Shown one piece after another: positions 8,980 to 18,182 of a stretch of 64,000 nt of DNA (the first letter of the stretch is position 1; each line of letters begins with the position of its first letter). The notes beneath the pieces are model-generated. The model ran no database searches, was not told where the DNA came from, and saw nothing but the letters and a program-made list of their open reading frames with translations. The stretch lies in assembly GCF_001905735.1 (NCBI RefSeq), contig NZ_LISW01000003.1, positions 186,341 to 250,340 of the forward strand, written 5' to 3'. Both the position numbers and the translations under genes were made by a program. The stretch comes from Streptomyces sp. CB01249 (lineage in GTDB: Bacteria; Actinomycetota; Actinomycetes; Streptomycetales; Streptomycetaceae).

Positions 8980-8997
8980 GCGGTCGGTGCTGACCGC
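8980..8997. promoter_or_regulatory. Inverted repeat upstream of the second MFS gene
   Basis: GCGGTC and GACCGC are separated by six bases, about 60 bases before the start at 9058. It could be an operator or a small RNA hairpin. Nothing else was found in the 271-base divergent gap 8787-9057. Confidence 0.3.
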
Positions 8998-9057
8998 AGC
9001 ACCGGCCGTAACCGTACGCCCGTCCCCCTTTCCCACCGCCGCCCGGAGGCCGCACGC

Positions 9058-10863
9058 ATGCCACAGACGACGCACGAACAGCCCGGCGCGGAGCTTCCCG
9101 ATCCGCGCGCGAAGGCGGGCCGGGGGATCGTCCCCGTGCTCGCCTTCGCGGGTATCACCGTCGCCGTGATGCAGACCCTGCTCGTCCCCGTCATCAAGGA
9201 TCTGCCCGCCCTTCTGCACACCGCCCCCTCCAACGCGACCTGGGTGATGACCGCCACCCTGCTCGCCGGAGCCGTCTCCACCCCGATCATGGGGCGGCTC
9301 GGAGACCTGTACGGCAAGCGCGGGATGCTGCTCGCCAGCCTCGCCGTGATGGTGGTCGGCTCCCTGATATGCGCCTTCACCGACGACCTCGTCGTCATGA
9401 TCGTGGGCCGCGCCCTCCAGGGCTTCGCGATGGGCGCGATCCCGCTGGGCATCGGCATCATGCGCGACGAGCTGCCGCGCGAGAAGCTCGGTTCGGCGAT
9501 GGCGCTGATGAGTTCGTCCATCGGGGTGGGCGGCGGACTCGCGCTGCCGGCCGCCGCGCTCGTCGCCCAGCACACCGACTGGCACGCCCTCTTCTTCGGC
9601 TCGGCCGGGCTCGGCGTGCTGGCCATGGCGCTGACCGTGTTCGCGGTGCCCGAGACGAAGCTGCGCGCCCCCGGCCGGTTCGACACCGTCGGCGCGCTCG
9701 GTCTCTCGCTGGGCCTGGTGCTCCTGCTGCTGCCGATCACCAAGGGCAGTGACTGGGGCTGGGGTTCGCCCACCACGCTCGGCCTGATCGCCGCCTCGCT
9801 CGTCGTGCTGCTGCTGTGGGGCCTGTTCGAGCTGCGCAGTGACGCCCCGCTGGTCGATCTGCGGACCACGGCCCGCCGCGAGGTGCTGCTCACCAACCTG
9901 ACCTCGATCATGGTCGGCGTCGCCTTCTACGCCGTCTCGCTGGTCCTGCCCCAGCTGCTCCAGCTGCCCGCCGCCACCGGCTACGGCCTCGGCCAGTCGA
10001 TGGTGGTCGCCGGGCTGTGCGTGGCCCCGCTCGGCCTGACGATGATGTTCGTCGCCCCGCTGTACGCGCGGATCTCGGCCCGCAGGGGCCCGAAGGTCTC
10101 GCTGATGCTCGGGATGCTGGTCATCGCCATCGGTTACGGGGCCGGGCTCGGCCTGATGAGCGCCGCCTGGCAGACGGTGATCATCGCCGTCCTCCTCGGC
10201 GCGGGCATCGGGCTCGCCTACTCCTCGCTGCCCGCCCTGATCATCGGCGCCGTCGACCCCTCGGAGACCGGCGCGGCCAACGGCCTCAACACCCTGATGC
10301 GCTCCATCGGCACCTCGGTGTCCAGCGCGGTGATCGGCATGGTCCTGGCCCACACCTCGACCCGGATGGGCCCGGTCGCGGTGCCCACGATGAAGGGCTT
10401 CCGGATCTCGTTCCTCATCGCGACGGGCGCCGTGGTCGCCGGTCTCGTCCTGGCCTCGTTCCTGCCGTCCCGGCGCACGGCCACCGCGCCGGTCCTGCTG
10501 GCGAGCAGCGAGGGCGACGAGGCGGTCCGGCGCGCCGCCGAGGACGCCGAACCGCTCCCCCTCACGGCCCCGGAGGGCTTCCGCGGCCGGGTGCTGGACG
10601 CGGACGGGGCGCCGGTCGCCGGGGCCAATGTGACCCTGATCGACCGGCAGGGCCGCCAGGCGGGGCTGACCACCACGGACACCCGGGGCCGCTGGGCGCT
10701 GGCGGCCCCGGAGGCCGGCACGTTCGTCCTGGCGGCGTCGGCCACCGGCCACGCACCGCGCGCCTGCCCGGCCGCCTGCCCGGCGGACGGCGGACCGGTG
10801 GACACCGACCTCGTCCTCGCGGGGGTCAGCGCACCGGAGCGTCGAACCGCGGTTCCGTCCTGA
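9058..10863 (+). CDS. MFS transporter with C-terminal carboxypeptidase-regulatory-like domain
   Basis: A 601-residue fusion. Residues 1 to about 480 form a 14-segment DHA2-type MFS carrier with motif A in GRLGDLYGKRGML. Residues 506-595 form a soluble beta-sandwich of the carboxypeptidase regulatory-like type: GRVLDADGAPVAGANVTLID, then TTTDTRGRWAL, then GTFVLAASATGH. Such domains usually mediate binding or stability outside the cell; here the final membrane segment decides on which side it lies. The ATG at 9058 has GGAGG eight bases upstream. The 3' end overlaps convergent pepE by 38 bases. Confidence 0.92.
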   Translation: MPQTTHEQPGAELPDPRAKAGRGIVPVLAFAGITVAVMQTLLVPVIKDLPALLHTAPSNATWVMTATLLAGAVSTPIMGRLGDLYGKRGMLLASLAVMVVGSLICAFTDDLVVMIVGRALQGFAMGAIPLGIGIMRDELPREKLGSAMALMSSSIGVGGGLALPAAALVAQHTDWHALFFGSAGLGVLAMALTVFAVPETKLRAPGRFDTVGALGLSLGLVLLLLPITKGSDWGWGSPTTLGLIAASLVVLLLWGLFELRSDAPLVDLRTTARREVLLTNLTSIMVGVAFYAVSLVLPQLLQLPAATGYGLGQSMVVAGLCVAPLGLTMMFVAPLYARISARRGPKVSLMLGMLVIAIGYGAGLGLMSAAWQTVIIAVLLGAGIGLAYSSLPALIIGAVDPSETGAANGLNTLMRSIGTSVSSAVIGMVLAHTSTRMGPVAVPTMKGFRISFLIATGAVVAGLVLASFLPSRRTATAPVLLASSEGDEAVRRAAEDAEPLPLTAPEGFRGRVLDADGAPVAGANVTLIDRQGRQAGLTTTDTRGRWALAAPEAGTFVLAASATGHAPRACPAACPADGGPVDTDLVLAGVSAPERRTAVPS

Positions 10864-11554
10864 GCAGCGAGGACACGTCCGTCCCGGCCGCCAGCTCCCG
10901 GGGCCCGGCGCCCCGCGTGAACAGGCGGGCGGGGCGGGCGCCCTCGACGCGGGCCTCCTCGTCCTCGACGCGGAGCCAGGAGCCCTCGCGCAGGCCGAGG
11001 ACGGGGACGTCGTTCTCCTCCAGGAATTCGGTGAGCCGTTCCTCGCGGGTCTCGCCCTTGTGGGTGCTGGCGGGGTCCGGGTCCAGGTAGTGCGGGTTGA
11101 TCTGGAACGGCACGAGGCCCAGGGCCGCGAAGGACGGCGGCTGCACGATGGGCATGTCGTTGGTGGTGCGCAGGGTGGGCGCCGCCATGTTGGTCCCGGC
11201 GCTGGCGCCCATGTACGGCAGCCCGGCGCGCACGGCGTCCGCGACGGCCTCGCGCAGCCCGGTCCGGTACAGCGCGCCGAGCAGCCGGAAGGAGTTGCCG
11301 CCGCCGATGAACACGGCGTCGGCGTCCTTCAGCGCGGCGACCGGGTCCGCGTGCTCGTGGACGCCGTGGACGGCGATCCCGGCCGGTTCCAGGGCGCCGC
11401 GGACGCGCGCGGTGTACGTGTCGTGGTCGGCGAGCGCGTACGGCACGAAGGCGAGGCGGGCGCGGGCGGGCAGGAACGCGGTGACCGTGTCCAGGGCGTG
11501 TTCCAGGTAGCCGCGGCCGTACTGGGTGGAGTTGGAGAGCAGGAGCAGGTGCAC
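10826..11554 (-). CDS. pepE: Dipeptidase E (peptidase S51)
   Basis: A 242-residue cytoplasmic serine peptidase of the PepE family, which cleaves Asp-Xaa dipeptides. The nucleophile elbow is GASAGTN with Ser118; Asp133 (TTNDMP) and His155 (NPHYLD) fit the catalytic triad of the E. coli enzyme by spacing. A second conserved block, THKGETREERLTEF, follows. The start is GTG at 11554 with GAGAGGA upstream. It lies 25 bases behind the IclR-type regulator gene on the same strand, so the two probably form an operon. A role in amino-acid or peptide salvage together with the divergent M20 hydrolase operon is inference. Confidence 0.93.
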   Translation of the reverse strand: MHLLLLSNSTQYGRGYLEHALDTVTAFLPARARLAFVPYALADHDTYTARVRGALEPAGIAVHGVHEHADPVAALKDADAVFIGGGNSFRLLGALYRTGLREAVADAVRAGLPYMGASAGTNMAAPTLRTTNDMPIVQPPSFAALGLVPFQINPHYLDPDPASTHKGETREERLTEFLEENDVPVLGLREGSWLRVEDEEARVEGARPARLFTRGAGPRELAAGTDVSSLLRTEPRFDAPVR

Positions 11555-11579
11555 GGGGTTCCTCTCGGGGTGGGTCGGA

Positions 11580-12413
11580 TCAGGCGGACGGGGTGCGGCG
11601 GGCCCGGGGCTTCGGGCGCTGCGGCGGGTGGGTGAGGCGCTTCTCCAGGAGCGCGGCGGCGTTGCGCAGCGCGTCGAGGCGGTTCTCCGGCGCGCCCTCG
11701 AACCGCTCCTCGGCGCCGCCGAGGCTGAGGCTCCCGTACGGTTCGCGGCCCAGGAAGACGGGGACGGCGAGGGTCGCGATGCCGGTGTCGTACTCGCCGA
11801 CGGTCCACGCGTACCCCTGGGCCCGGACCTGGAGGAGCTGCTGTTCCAGCACGTCCGGGTCGGTGACGGTGCGGTCGGTGAAGCGGGCCATCGGGCGGCC
11901 CCGGAAGAGCCGGTGGCGCTGCTCGTCGGGCAGGTAGGCGTAGAAGGATTTGCTGGTCGCCCCGGCGTGGGCCGGGTAGAGCTCGCCGACCAGCGGGTAG
12001 TAGCGCAGCGGCCCCGCCTCGCCCTCCTCGGCGGCGACGCACCGCATGTGGAAGCTGTCGGGCAGGCAGAAGAGCACGGTGTCGCCGGTGACCCGGCGCA
12101 GCTCCTCCAGGACCGGTCCGGCCAGCAGTTCCAGTGATCCCGAGCGCTCCCAGAGGCGGCCGAGCCGCAGCACGGCGGGGCCGATGCGGTAGCGCCGGGT
12201 GGCGGGGTCGGAGACCAGGAAGCCGCGCCCCGCGAGCGTGGCGAGGAGCCGCTGGGCGACCGAGGTGTCCCAGCCGAACTCGGCCGCGACCTCGGTCACC
12301 CCCCAGTCGGGCCGGGTCCGCTCGAACGCGAGCAGCACGAGCAGCGCGCGGTCGACGGTCTGGAGGGCTCCGGCGGGGGTGCGCCGGTCGACTTCGAACT
12401 CCGCCATGGCCAT
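11580..12413 (-). CDS. IclR-family transcriptional regulator
   Basis: A 277-residue regulator. The N-terminal winged helix covers residues 15-75 (ALQTVDRALLVLLAFE, then VTEVAAEFGWDTSVAQRLLATLAGRGFL). The C-terminal IclR effector-binding domain contains HAGATSKSFYAYLPDE and a segment ending VGEYDTGIATLAVPVF. ATG at 12413 is used; the in-frame ATG at 12407 has a better Shine-Dalgarno (GGTGAG). It is divergent from the DUF1177/NCS1/M20 operon and heads the pepE transcript, so it most likely controls both through the 148-base gap 12414-12561. Confidence 0.92.
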   Translation of the reverse strand: MAMAEFEVDRRTPAGALQTVDRALLVLLAFERTRPDWGVTEVAAEFGWDTSVAQRLLATLAGRGFLVSDPATRRYRIGPAVLRLGRLWERSGSLELLAGPVLEELRRVTGDTVLFCLPDSFHMRCVAAEEGEAGPLRYYPLVGELYPAHAGATSKSFYAYLPDEQRHRLFRGRPMARFTDRTVTDPDVLEQQLLQVRAQGYAWTVGEYDTGIATLAVPVFLGREPYGSLSLGGAEERFEGAPENRLDALRNAAALLEKRLTHPPQRPKPRARRTPSA

Positions 12414-12561
12414 CTCACCATTCAGACGTGAATTGCAGATAACGGGAAATCATTGCGCTCAACGCTATCCGATCCCGAATCTGCTCTCAGCACCCCGTCC
12501 GGAACCGCGGCTCCCTGGCCGGTTCCGGACGGGTGTGACGGATGCGCGAGAAAGGCCCCCC

Positions 12562-13515
12562 ATGTTGAAGTACGTACTGGACCTCGTCGAGCTGCTCGAC
12601 GATCCCCAGGCCAATGGCAAGACGGCCGTCGAGTACCTGGACGCCGCGGCGGGGGCCGAGGGCTCGTCCGCACAGGTCACCACGGTCGCCGGTGAGCGGG
12701 GCTCGACGGACTTCGTGTCGGTCCGCATCCCCGGCTCCCGGGGCCGTACGGCCGGGGGCGACGCCCGCACCCTGGGCGTCGTCGGCCGGCTCGGCGGGAT
12801 CGGCGCCCGGCCCGAGGTGACCGGTCTGGTCTCCGACGCCGACGGCGCGATCTCGGCGCTGGCCGCCGCCGCCAAGCTGCTCGACATGCGCCGCCGGGGC
12901 GATGTGCTGCCCGGCGACGTGATCATCGCCACCCACATCTGCCCGGACGCGCCGACCGAACCGCACGACCCGGTGCCGTTCATGGGCTCGCCGGTGGACA
13001 TCGCCACGATGAACCGCCACGAGGTGACCGGCGAGATGGAGGCCGTGCTCTCCATCGACACCACCAAGGGCAACCGCATCATCAACCACAAGGGCCTCGC
13101 CCTGTCGCCCACCGTCAAGGAGGGCTGGGTGCTCCGCGTGAACGAGCAGCTGGGGGAGCTGCTGGCCGTGGTGACCGGTGAGCCGTTGGTCACGTACCCG
13201 GTGACCACCCAGGACATCACCCCGTACGGTAATGGGGCACACCACATCAATTCGATCCTCCAGCCCTCCACCGCGACGGCGGCCCCCGTGATCGGCCTCG
13301 CCATCACCTCGGCCGCGGCGGTGCCGGGCTGCGGGACGGGCGCGAGTCACGAGAGCGACATCGCGTCCGCCGCCCGCTATGCCGTCGAGGTCGCCAAGGC
13401 GTACGGCGACGGCCGGCTGGACTTCCACGACGCGGTGGAGTTCGACAACCTCGTCAGCCGCTACGGCTCGCTGACCCACCTGCAGACCTTCGGCCGTACC
13501 CCCCAGGAGTCCTGA
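12562..13515 (+). CDS. DUF1177 domain protein
   Basis: A 317-residue protein of the DUF1177 family (MLKYVLDLVELLDDP start; THICPDAPTEPHDPVPFMGSP and GCGTGASHESDIASAARYAVEVAKAYG blocks). The family has no proven activity; the conserved His, Asp and Cys residues suggest a metal-dependent or hydrolytic enzyme, which is inference. No signal peptide or membrane segment. ATG at 12562 has GAGAAAGG upstream; the stop overlaps the start of the permease gene (TGATG). Its fixed place with a nucleobase-type permease and an M20 hydrolase suggests breakdown of an imported nitrogen compound. Confidence 0.85.
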   Translation: MLKYVLDLVELLDDPQANGKTAVEYLDAAAGAEGSSAQVTTVAGERGSTDFVSVRIPGSRGRTAGGDARTLGVVGRLGGIGARPEVTGLVSDADGAISALAAAAKLLDMRRRGDVLPGDVIIATHICPDAPTEPHDPVPFMGSPVDIATMNRHEVTGEMEAVLSIDTTKGNRIINHKGLALSPTVKEGWVLRVNEQLGELLAVVTGEPLVTYPVTTQDITPYGNGAHHINSILQPSTATAAPVIGLAITSAAAVPGCGTGASHESDIASAARYAVEVAKAYGDGRLDFHDAVEFDNLVSRYGSLTHLQTFGRTPQES

Positions 13516-14906
13516 TGGCAGCCGCCCCGCAGTCCGGTGCCGTGGCGCCCGCGCCCAAGAGCATCGGCAGCGACGACTACGCGCTGTCGCGCGTCCCGCG
13601 CGACAAGCGGTTCGGCTTCTGGTCGATGCTCCTCCAGTGGCTGGCCCAGTCCGGTTCGATCTCGCAGTTCACGCTCGGCGCCACCATCGGCGTCGGGATG
13701 ACCTTCGGCGACGCGTTCCTCGCGTTCACGCTGGGTGCGGTGATCCTGGAGGTGGTGATCTTCGCGATCGGCCTGGCCGGGATGCGCGAGGGCCTGGCGA
13801 CGCCGATGCTGACCCGCTGGGTCGGCTTCGGGCGCAACGGCTCGGCGCTGGTCAGCTTCGTGATCGCGGTCAGCCTGGTCGGCTGGTTCGGCGTCCAGAA
13901 CAAGATCTTCGGTGACAGCGTCTCGGCGCTGGTCGGCGGTCCGTCCTGGATGTGGTGCGTGCTCGCGGGCATCGCCATCACGGCCCTGGTGATCTTCGGC
14001 TTCAAGTACATGGCGAACTTCGCCAAGGTCGTCACGCCGCTGTTCTTCGCCATGGTCGCCTTCTCCGTGATCCGGACCCTGAACGACCACTCGTTCAGCG
14101 ACCTGGTCCACTCGCCGCCGCCGGGCGACACCATCCCGCTGGCCGTCGCCGCCACCGCCATCGCGGGCGGCTACATGACGGGCGCGATCGTCTCCCCCGA
14201 GATGACCCGCTACAACCGCAAGGGCTCGCACGTCTTCCTGCAGAGCGCCTCGTCCATGATCCTCTCCGAGTACATCGTCGGTCTGACCGGTGTGCTCCTG
14301 GGCCACCTGGTCAAGAGCAACGAGGTCTCGCACATCGTGCTCTCCACCTCCGGCGCCTTCGGTGTGCTCGTCGTCCTGATGTCCACGGCGAAGATCAACG
14401 ACTGGAACCTGTACGGCTCCTCGCTCGGCGTCGTCAACTTCTTCCAGGTCGTCTTCAACAAGCGCGTGCACCGCGGCGCGGTCACCATCGTCCTGGGCAT
14501 CGCGGGCACGGTCCTGTCGGCCGTCGGGATCATGAGCCACTTCACGGAGTTCCTGACGATCCTCGGCGTCGCCATCCCGCCGATCGGCGGCATCATCGTG
14601 GCCGAGTACTGGGTCGTCAAGCGGATGCGCAAGCCGCTGGACGAGACCCGGGAGGCCCAGACCCTGCCGGCGCACTCGCCGACCTGGGTGCCGATGTCGA
14701 TCGCGATCTGGATCGCCGCGTTCTGCGTCGGCAAGTTCTACGACGGCGGCATCCCGGCCCTGAACTCGCTGGCCACCGCCTTCGTCCTGTACAGCGCCCT
14801 GGGCCTGCTGGGCTGGATCAAGCCCTACGGCACCTCCGTTCTCGCCGACGAGCAGGACGGCCCGGCCCCGGCCGCCCGCACCACCACCCCTGTGGGAGCA
14901 GCATGA
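13515..14906 (+). CDS. NCS1-type purine/cytosine permease
   Basis: A 463-residue membrane protein with 12 predicted segments, of the CodB-like NCS1 family (nucleobase:cation symport). Typical features are the N-terminal SRVPRDKRFGFWSMLLQWLAQSGSISQFTLG and the IAGGYMTGAIVSPEMTRYN segment after helix 5. It imports a nucleobase, hydantoin or related ring compound; which one cannot be told from sequence. It overlaps both neighbours (TGATG upstream, ATGA downstream), so the three-gene operon is translated as a coupled unit under likely IclR control. Confidence 0.92.
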   Translation: MAAAPQSGAVAPAPKSIGSDDYALSRVPRDKRFGFWSMLLQWLAQSGSISQFTLGATIGVGMTFGDAFLAFTLGAVILEVVIFAIGLAGMREGLATPMLTRWVGFGRNGSALVSFVIAVSLVGWFGVQNKIFGDSVSALVGGPSWMWCVLAGIAITALVIFGFKYMANFAKVVTPLFFAMVAFSVIRTLNDHSFSDLVHSPPPGDTIPLAVAATAIAGGYMTGAIVSPEMTRYNRKGSHVFLQSASSMILSEYIVGLTGVLLGHLVKSNEVSHIVLSTSGAFGVLVVLMSTAKINDWNLYGSSLGVVNFFQVVFNKRVHRGAVTIVLGIAGTVLSAVGIMSHFTEFLTILGVAIPPIGGIIVAEYWVVKRMRKPLDETREAQTLPAHSPTWVPMSIAIWIAAFCVGKFYDGGIPALNSLATAFVLYSALGLLGWIKPYGTSVLADEQDGPAPAARTTTPVGAA

Positions 14907-16228
14907 GCACCGCACCCGGCACCGCCCTGGTCCCGGCCTCCGACGAGGCCCAGGACGAGGTCATCTCCCTCTGCGCCGAGCTGATCAGGTTCGACACCTC
15001 CAACCCGACGAGCACCGAGCGCGCGAGCGCCGAGTGGGTCGTGGCCCGCCTGGCCGAGGTGGGCATCGGCTCCGAGCTGGTGGAGTCGGCGCCCGGCCGC
15101 GCCAGCGTCATCGCCCGGATCCCCGGCCGCGACCGGGACCGCGGCGCCCTGCTGGTCCACGGCCACCTGGACGTGGTCCCGGCGGACGCCTCCGAGTGGC
15201 AGGTGCCGCCCTTCTCCGGCGAGATCCGCGACGGCTACCTCTGGGGCCGGGGCGCGATCGACATGAAGGACACCGTCGCGGTGATGCTGGCCACCGCCCG
15301 GCACTTCGCCCGCACCGGCACGGCCCCCTCGCGCGACCTGGTCCTCGCCTTCCTCGCGGACGAGGAGGCGGGCGGCAAGTTCGGCGCGCACTGGCTGGTC
15401 GAGCACCGCCCGGAGCTGTTCGCCGGGGTCACCGAGGCGATCGGCGAGGGCGGCGGGTTCTCCTTCGCGATCGACGACACCCGGCGGCTGTACCCCATCG
15501 AGAACGCCCAGCGCGGCATGGCCTGGATGGAGCTGACCGCCACCGGCCGGGCCGGGCACGGCTCCTCCCCCAACGACGAGAACGCGGTCACCGACCTCGC
15601 GGAGTCGCTGACCCGGATCGGCCGCGAGACCTTCCCGGTCCGCCTCATCGAGCCGGTCCGCGCGCTGCTCGAAGAGGCCGCCCGGCTCTACGGCGTCGCG
15701 TTCGACGAGGACGACATCGAGGGCAGCCTGGCCCGGCTGGGCCCGGTCGCCGACTTCATGCAGGTGGTGCTGCGCAACTCGGCGAACCCGACGATGTTCA
15801 GCGCCGGCTACCAGACCAACGTGATCCCGGGGAAGGCCACCGCCCGCGTGGACGGCCGCTTCCTGCCGGGCCACGAGCAGGAGCTGATCGACACGATCGA
15901 CCGGCTGCTGCTGCCCTCGGTCAGCCGGGAGTGGGTCAACCACGACATCGCCATGGAGACCACGTTCGACGGCCCGCTGGTCGACGCGATGTGCGCGGCG
16001 GTCCGCGCCGAGGACCCGGACGGCCACCCGGTGCCGTACTGCAACCCCGGCGGCACGGACGCCAAGGCGTTCACGCACCTGGGCATCCGCTGCTTCGGCT
16101 TCAAGGGCCTCAAGCTGCCGCACGACCTGGACTACGGCCGCCTCTTCCACGGCGTGGACGAGCGCGTCCCGCTGGAGGGCCTGCGCTTCGGCGTCCGCGT
16201 CATGACCCGCCTCTGGCAGAGCTGCTGA
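14903..16228 (+). CDS. M20/M25/M40-family metallohydrolase
   Basis: A 441-residue cytoplasmic zinc hydrolase. Metal and catalytic residues visible: His88 and Asp90 in VHGHLDVVP, Asp120 in GRGAIDMKD, and the Glu pair 154-155 in ADEEAGG; the dimerisation insert and a GGTDAKAF block near the C-terminus complete the fold. Family members cut N-acyl or peptide-like amide bonds (dipeptidases, ArgE/DapE-like enzymes, carbamoyl hydrolases). The ATG overlaps the permease stop. It is the last gene of the operon and is followed by a strong terminator. Confidence 0.92.
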   Translation: MSTAPGTALVPASDEAQDEVISLCAELIRFDTSNPTSTERASAEWVVARLAEVGIGSELVESAPGRASVIARIPGRDRDRGALLVHGHLDVVPADASEWQVPPFSGEIRDGYLWGRGAIDMKDTVAVMLATARHFARTGTAPSRDLVLAFLADEEAGGKFGAHWLVEHRPELFAGVTEAIGEGGGFSFAIDDTRRLYPIENAQRGMAWMELTATGRAGHGSSPNDENAVTDLAESLTRIGRETFPVRLIEPVRALLEEAARLYGVAFDEDDIEGSLARLGPVADFMQVVLRNSANPTMFSAGYQTNVIPGKATARVDGRFLPGHEQELIDTIDRLLLPSVSREWVNHDIAMETTFDGPLVDAMCAAVRAEDPDGHPVPYCNPGGTDAKAFTHLGIRCFGFKGLKLPHDLDYGRLFHGVDERVPLEGLRFGVRVMTRLWQSC

Positions 16229-16251
16229 CCCGAGCCACGCCGGACACCCCT

Positions 16252-16290
16252 CCGTACGCCCCCGCCGCAGCCAGCGGCGGGGGCGTACGG
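16252..16290 (+). terminator. Terminator after the DUF1177/NCS1/M20 operon
   Basis: A perfect 17-bp stem (16252-16268 with 16274-16290) around a five-base loop, 24 bases after the M20 stop. No T-run follows. Confidence 0.85.
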
Positions 16291-16328
16291 CACGATGGCG
16301 CCCTACCCGTCCCACCAGGAGGAACACC

Positions 16329-16973
16329 GTGGCCGCCGAGCCCAAGCCCGAGATTCTCGCCGCATTCCAGGCCGCCAAGGGCTTCATGCCGGTGGTCGAG
16401 GGGCTCGCGCTGTACGAGGCGGCCACCGAGGCCGCCGCGCTCGGCCTGCCGCTGCTGGAGGTCGGCACCTACTGCGGACGCTCCACGATCCTGATCGCCG
16501 ACGCGGCGCGGGCGGCCGGTGTCACCGCGCTGACCGTCGACCACCACCGGGGCAGCGAGGAGCAGCAGCCCGGCTGGGAGTACCACGACCCGACCGTGGT
16601 GGACCCGGAGGTCGGCCGGATGGACACCCTGCCCACCTTCCGCAGGACGCTGCACGCGGCGGGCCTGGAGGACCACGTGGTGGCGCTCGTGGGGCGCTCG
16701 CCGCAGGTGGCGGCGGTCTGGGGCGGTGCGCTGGGCTTCGTCTTCATCGACGGCGGCCACACCGACGAGCACGCGAACGGCGACTACGAGGGCTGGGCCC
16801 CGCACGTCGCCGAGGGCGGGCTGCTGGTGATCCACGACGTGTTCCCGGACCCGGCCCACGGCGGCCAGGCCCCGTACCGGGTGTATCTGCGGGCGCTGGA
16901 ATCGGGCGCGTTCACCGAGGTCTCCGTCACGGACTCGCTGCGCGTGCTGCGCCGCACCGGACCGGGCATCTGA
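16329..16973 (+). CDS. Class I SAM-dependent methyltransferase (O-methyltransferase type)
   Basis: A 214-residue cytoplasmic protein with a Rossmann methyltransferase core: motif I is LLEVGTYCGRSTILIA, the acidic end of strand 2 is TVDHHRG, and strand 4 carries GFVFIDGGHTDEHANGDYEGW, which resembles the metal-linked Asp of Methyltransf_24/CmcI-like O-methyltransferases. The start is GTG at 16329 with a full AGGAGGA Shine-Dalgarno. It seems monocistronic between a terminator and the amidase promoter. The substrate is unknown. Confidence 0.85.
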   Translation: MAAEPKPEILAAFQAAKGFMPVVEGLALYEAATEAAALGLPLLEVGTYCGRSTILIADAARAAGVTALTVDHHRGSEEQQPGWEYHDPTVVDPEVGRMDTLPTFRRTLHAAGLEDHVVALVGRSPQVAAVWGGALGFVFIDGGHTDEHANGDYEGWAPHVAEGGLLVIHDVFPDPAHGGQAPYRVYLRALESGAFTEVSVTDSLRVLRRTGPGI

Positions 16974-17044
16974 CCACAAAGACCCGTATACGGGGCGTTC
17001 CCGGCCGGTCCGCGGACGCCCCGGACAGGGCAAGACCCGGCCGC

Positions 17045-17050
17045 TACCAT
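17045..17050 (+). promoter_or_regulatory. -10 element, probable leaderless promoter of the amidase gene
   Basis: TACCAT ends six bases before GTG at 17057 and there is no Shine-Dalgarno site; CGGACA at 17022-17027 could serve as -35 with 17-base spacing. Confidence 0.35.
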
Positions 17051-17056
17051 CGCCGG

Positions 17057-17992
17057 GTGCGTCACCACGAGAGCCTTCCCCCCACCCCGCGCCGCCCGCT
17101 CCGGATCGCCGCCGCCGCTGCCCTGCTGTGCCTGGGCCTGGCCGGCTGCGGCGACGGGGACGGCACCGCGCAGGCCCAGGCCGGGCCGAGCGGCGGTGCG
17201 GCCACCACCCCGGCCGCACCGGCCTCGCCGTCACCGGCGCCCACGAAGGCCGCCCCTTCGCCGTCGAAGTCCCCGGCGAAGTCCCCCGCGCACACGACGC
17301 CACCGCCCGCTCCCGGCGGGCCGCTGTCCGGCAGGACGGTGGTCATCGACCCCGGGCACAACCCGCGCAACCACCTGCACACCGCCGCGATCAACCGCCA
17401 GGTCGACATCGGCACCGGCCACAAGGAGTGCGACACCACCGGGACCGCGACCAACGGGGGTTACGCGGAGGCGGAGTTCACCCTCGACGTGGCGCACCGG
17501 CTGCGGGACCTGCTGCGGGCGCAGGGCGCGAAGGTGCTCCTGACGTACGACGGGGACCGGGAGTTCGGGCCGTGCGTGGACGAGCGCGCGCGGATCGGCA
17601 ACGAGGCGCACGCGGACGCGGTGGTCTCGGTGCACGCGGACGGATCGGCCGTGGGAAACCGGGGCTTCCATGTGATCCTTCCCGCACTCGTGCGCGGCGG
17701 GGGCGCCGACACCTCGAAGATCGTTGAGCCTTCACGCGATCTCGGCACCCGTATCGCCGGACTGTTCGTACGCAGTACCGGAAGTTCCCCTTCCAATTAC
17801 GTGGGCGGCAAAACGGGTTTGGACGTGCGCAAGGATCTCGGCGGACTGAATTTGTCGACCGTGCCCAAAGTCTTCATCGAATGCGGCAATATGCGTGATC
17901 CCAAGGACGCCGCCCTGCTCACCAGCCCGGGTTGGCGCCAGAAGGCCGCCCAGGGCATCGCGGACGGCATCAGCAGCTACCTCAAGGGGTAG
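17057..17992 (+). CDS. Lipoprotein N-acetylmuramoyl-L-alanine amidase
   Basis: A 311-residue exported cell-wall hydrolase that cuts the bond between muramic acid and the stem peptide. The signal peptide ends in a lipobox LAGC (Cys31), followed by about 55 residues of Pro/Ser/Lys/Ala linker. The Amidase_3 domain starts at about residue 94 with VVIDPGHN (zinc ligand His101), then AEAEFTLDVAHRL with the Glu ligand, VSVHADGS with the second His, and FIECGNMRD near the end. The layout is that of a surface-tethered amidase. The start is GTG at 17057 from a likely leaderless transcript. Confidence 0.92.
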   Translation: MRHHESLPPTPRRPLRIAAAAALLCLGLAGCGDGDGTAQAQAGPSGGAATTPAAPASPSPAPTKAAPSPSKSPAKSPAHTTPPPAPGGPLSGRTVVIDPGHNPRNHLHTAAINRQVDIGTGHKECDTTGTATNGGYAEAEFTLDVAHRLRDLLRAQGAKVLLTYDGDREFGPCVDERARIGNEAHADAVVSVHADGSAVGNRGFHVILPALVRGGGADTSKIVEPSRDLGTRIAGLFVRSTGSSPSNYVGGKTGLDVRKDLGGLNLSTVPKVFIECGNMRDPKDAALLTSPGWRQKAAQGIADGISSYLKG

Positions 17993-18182
17993 TCAAGGGG
18001 TGATTCTGCGATGAATTCGGGAGGATGTTCCCGCACCAACCGGGCAGGAACACAACCCGCCGGGCCAGACGATAGATTCATCCCTACGATGGGGAGCCGT
18101 TCCCGAGCTTCAAGCCTTGCCCGCCGTGTATCCGGCGGCAGCGACGACCGCCCCGACGAGACGATCGACTAAGGACCTTCAC

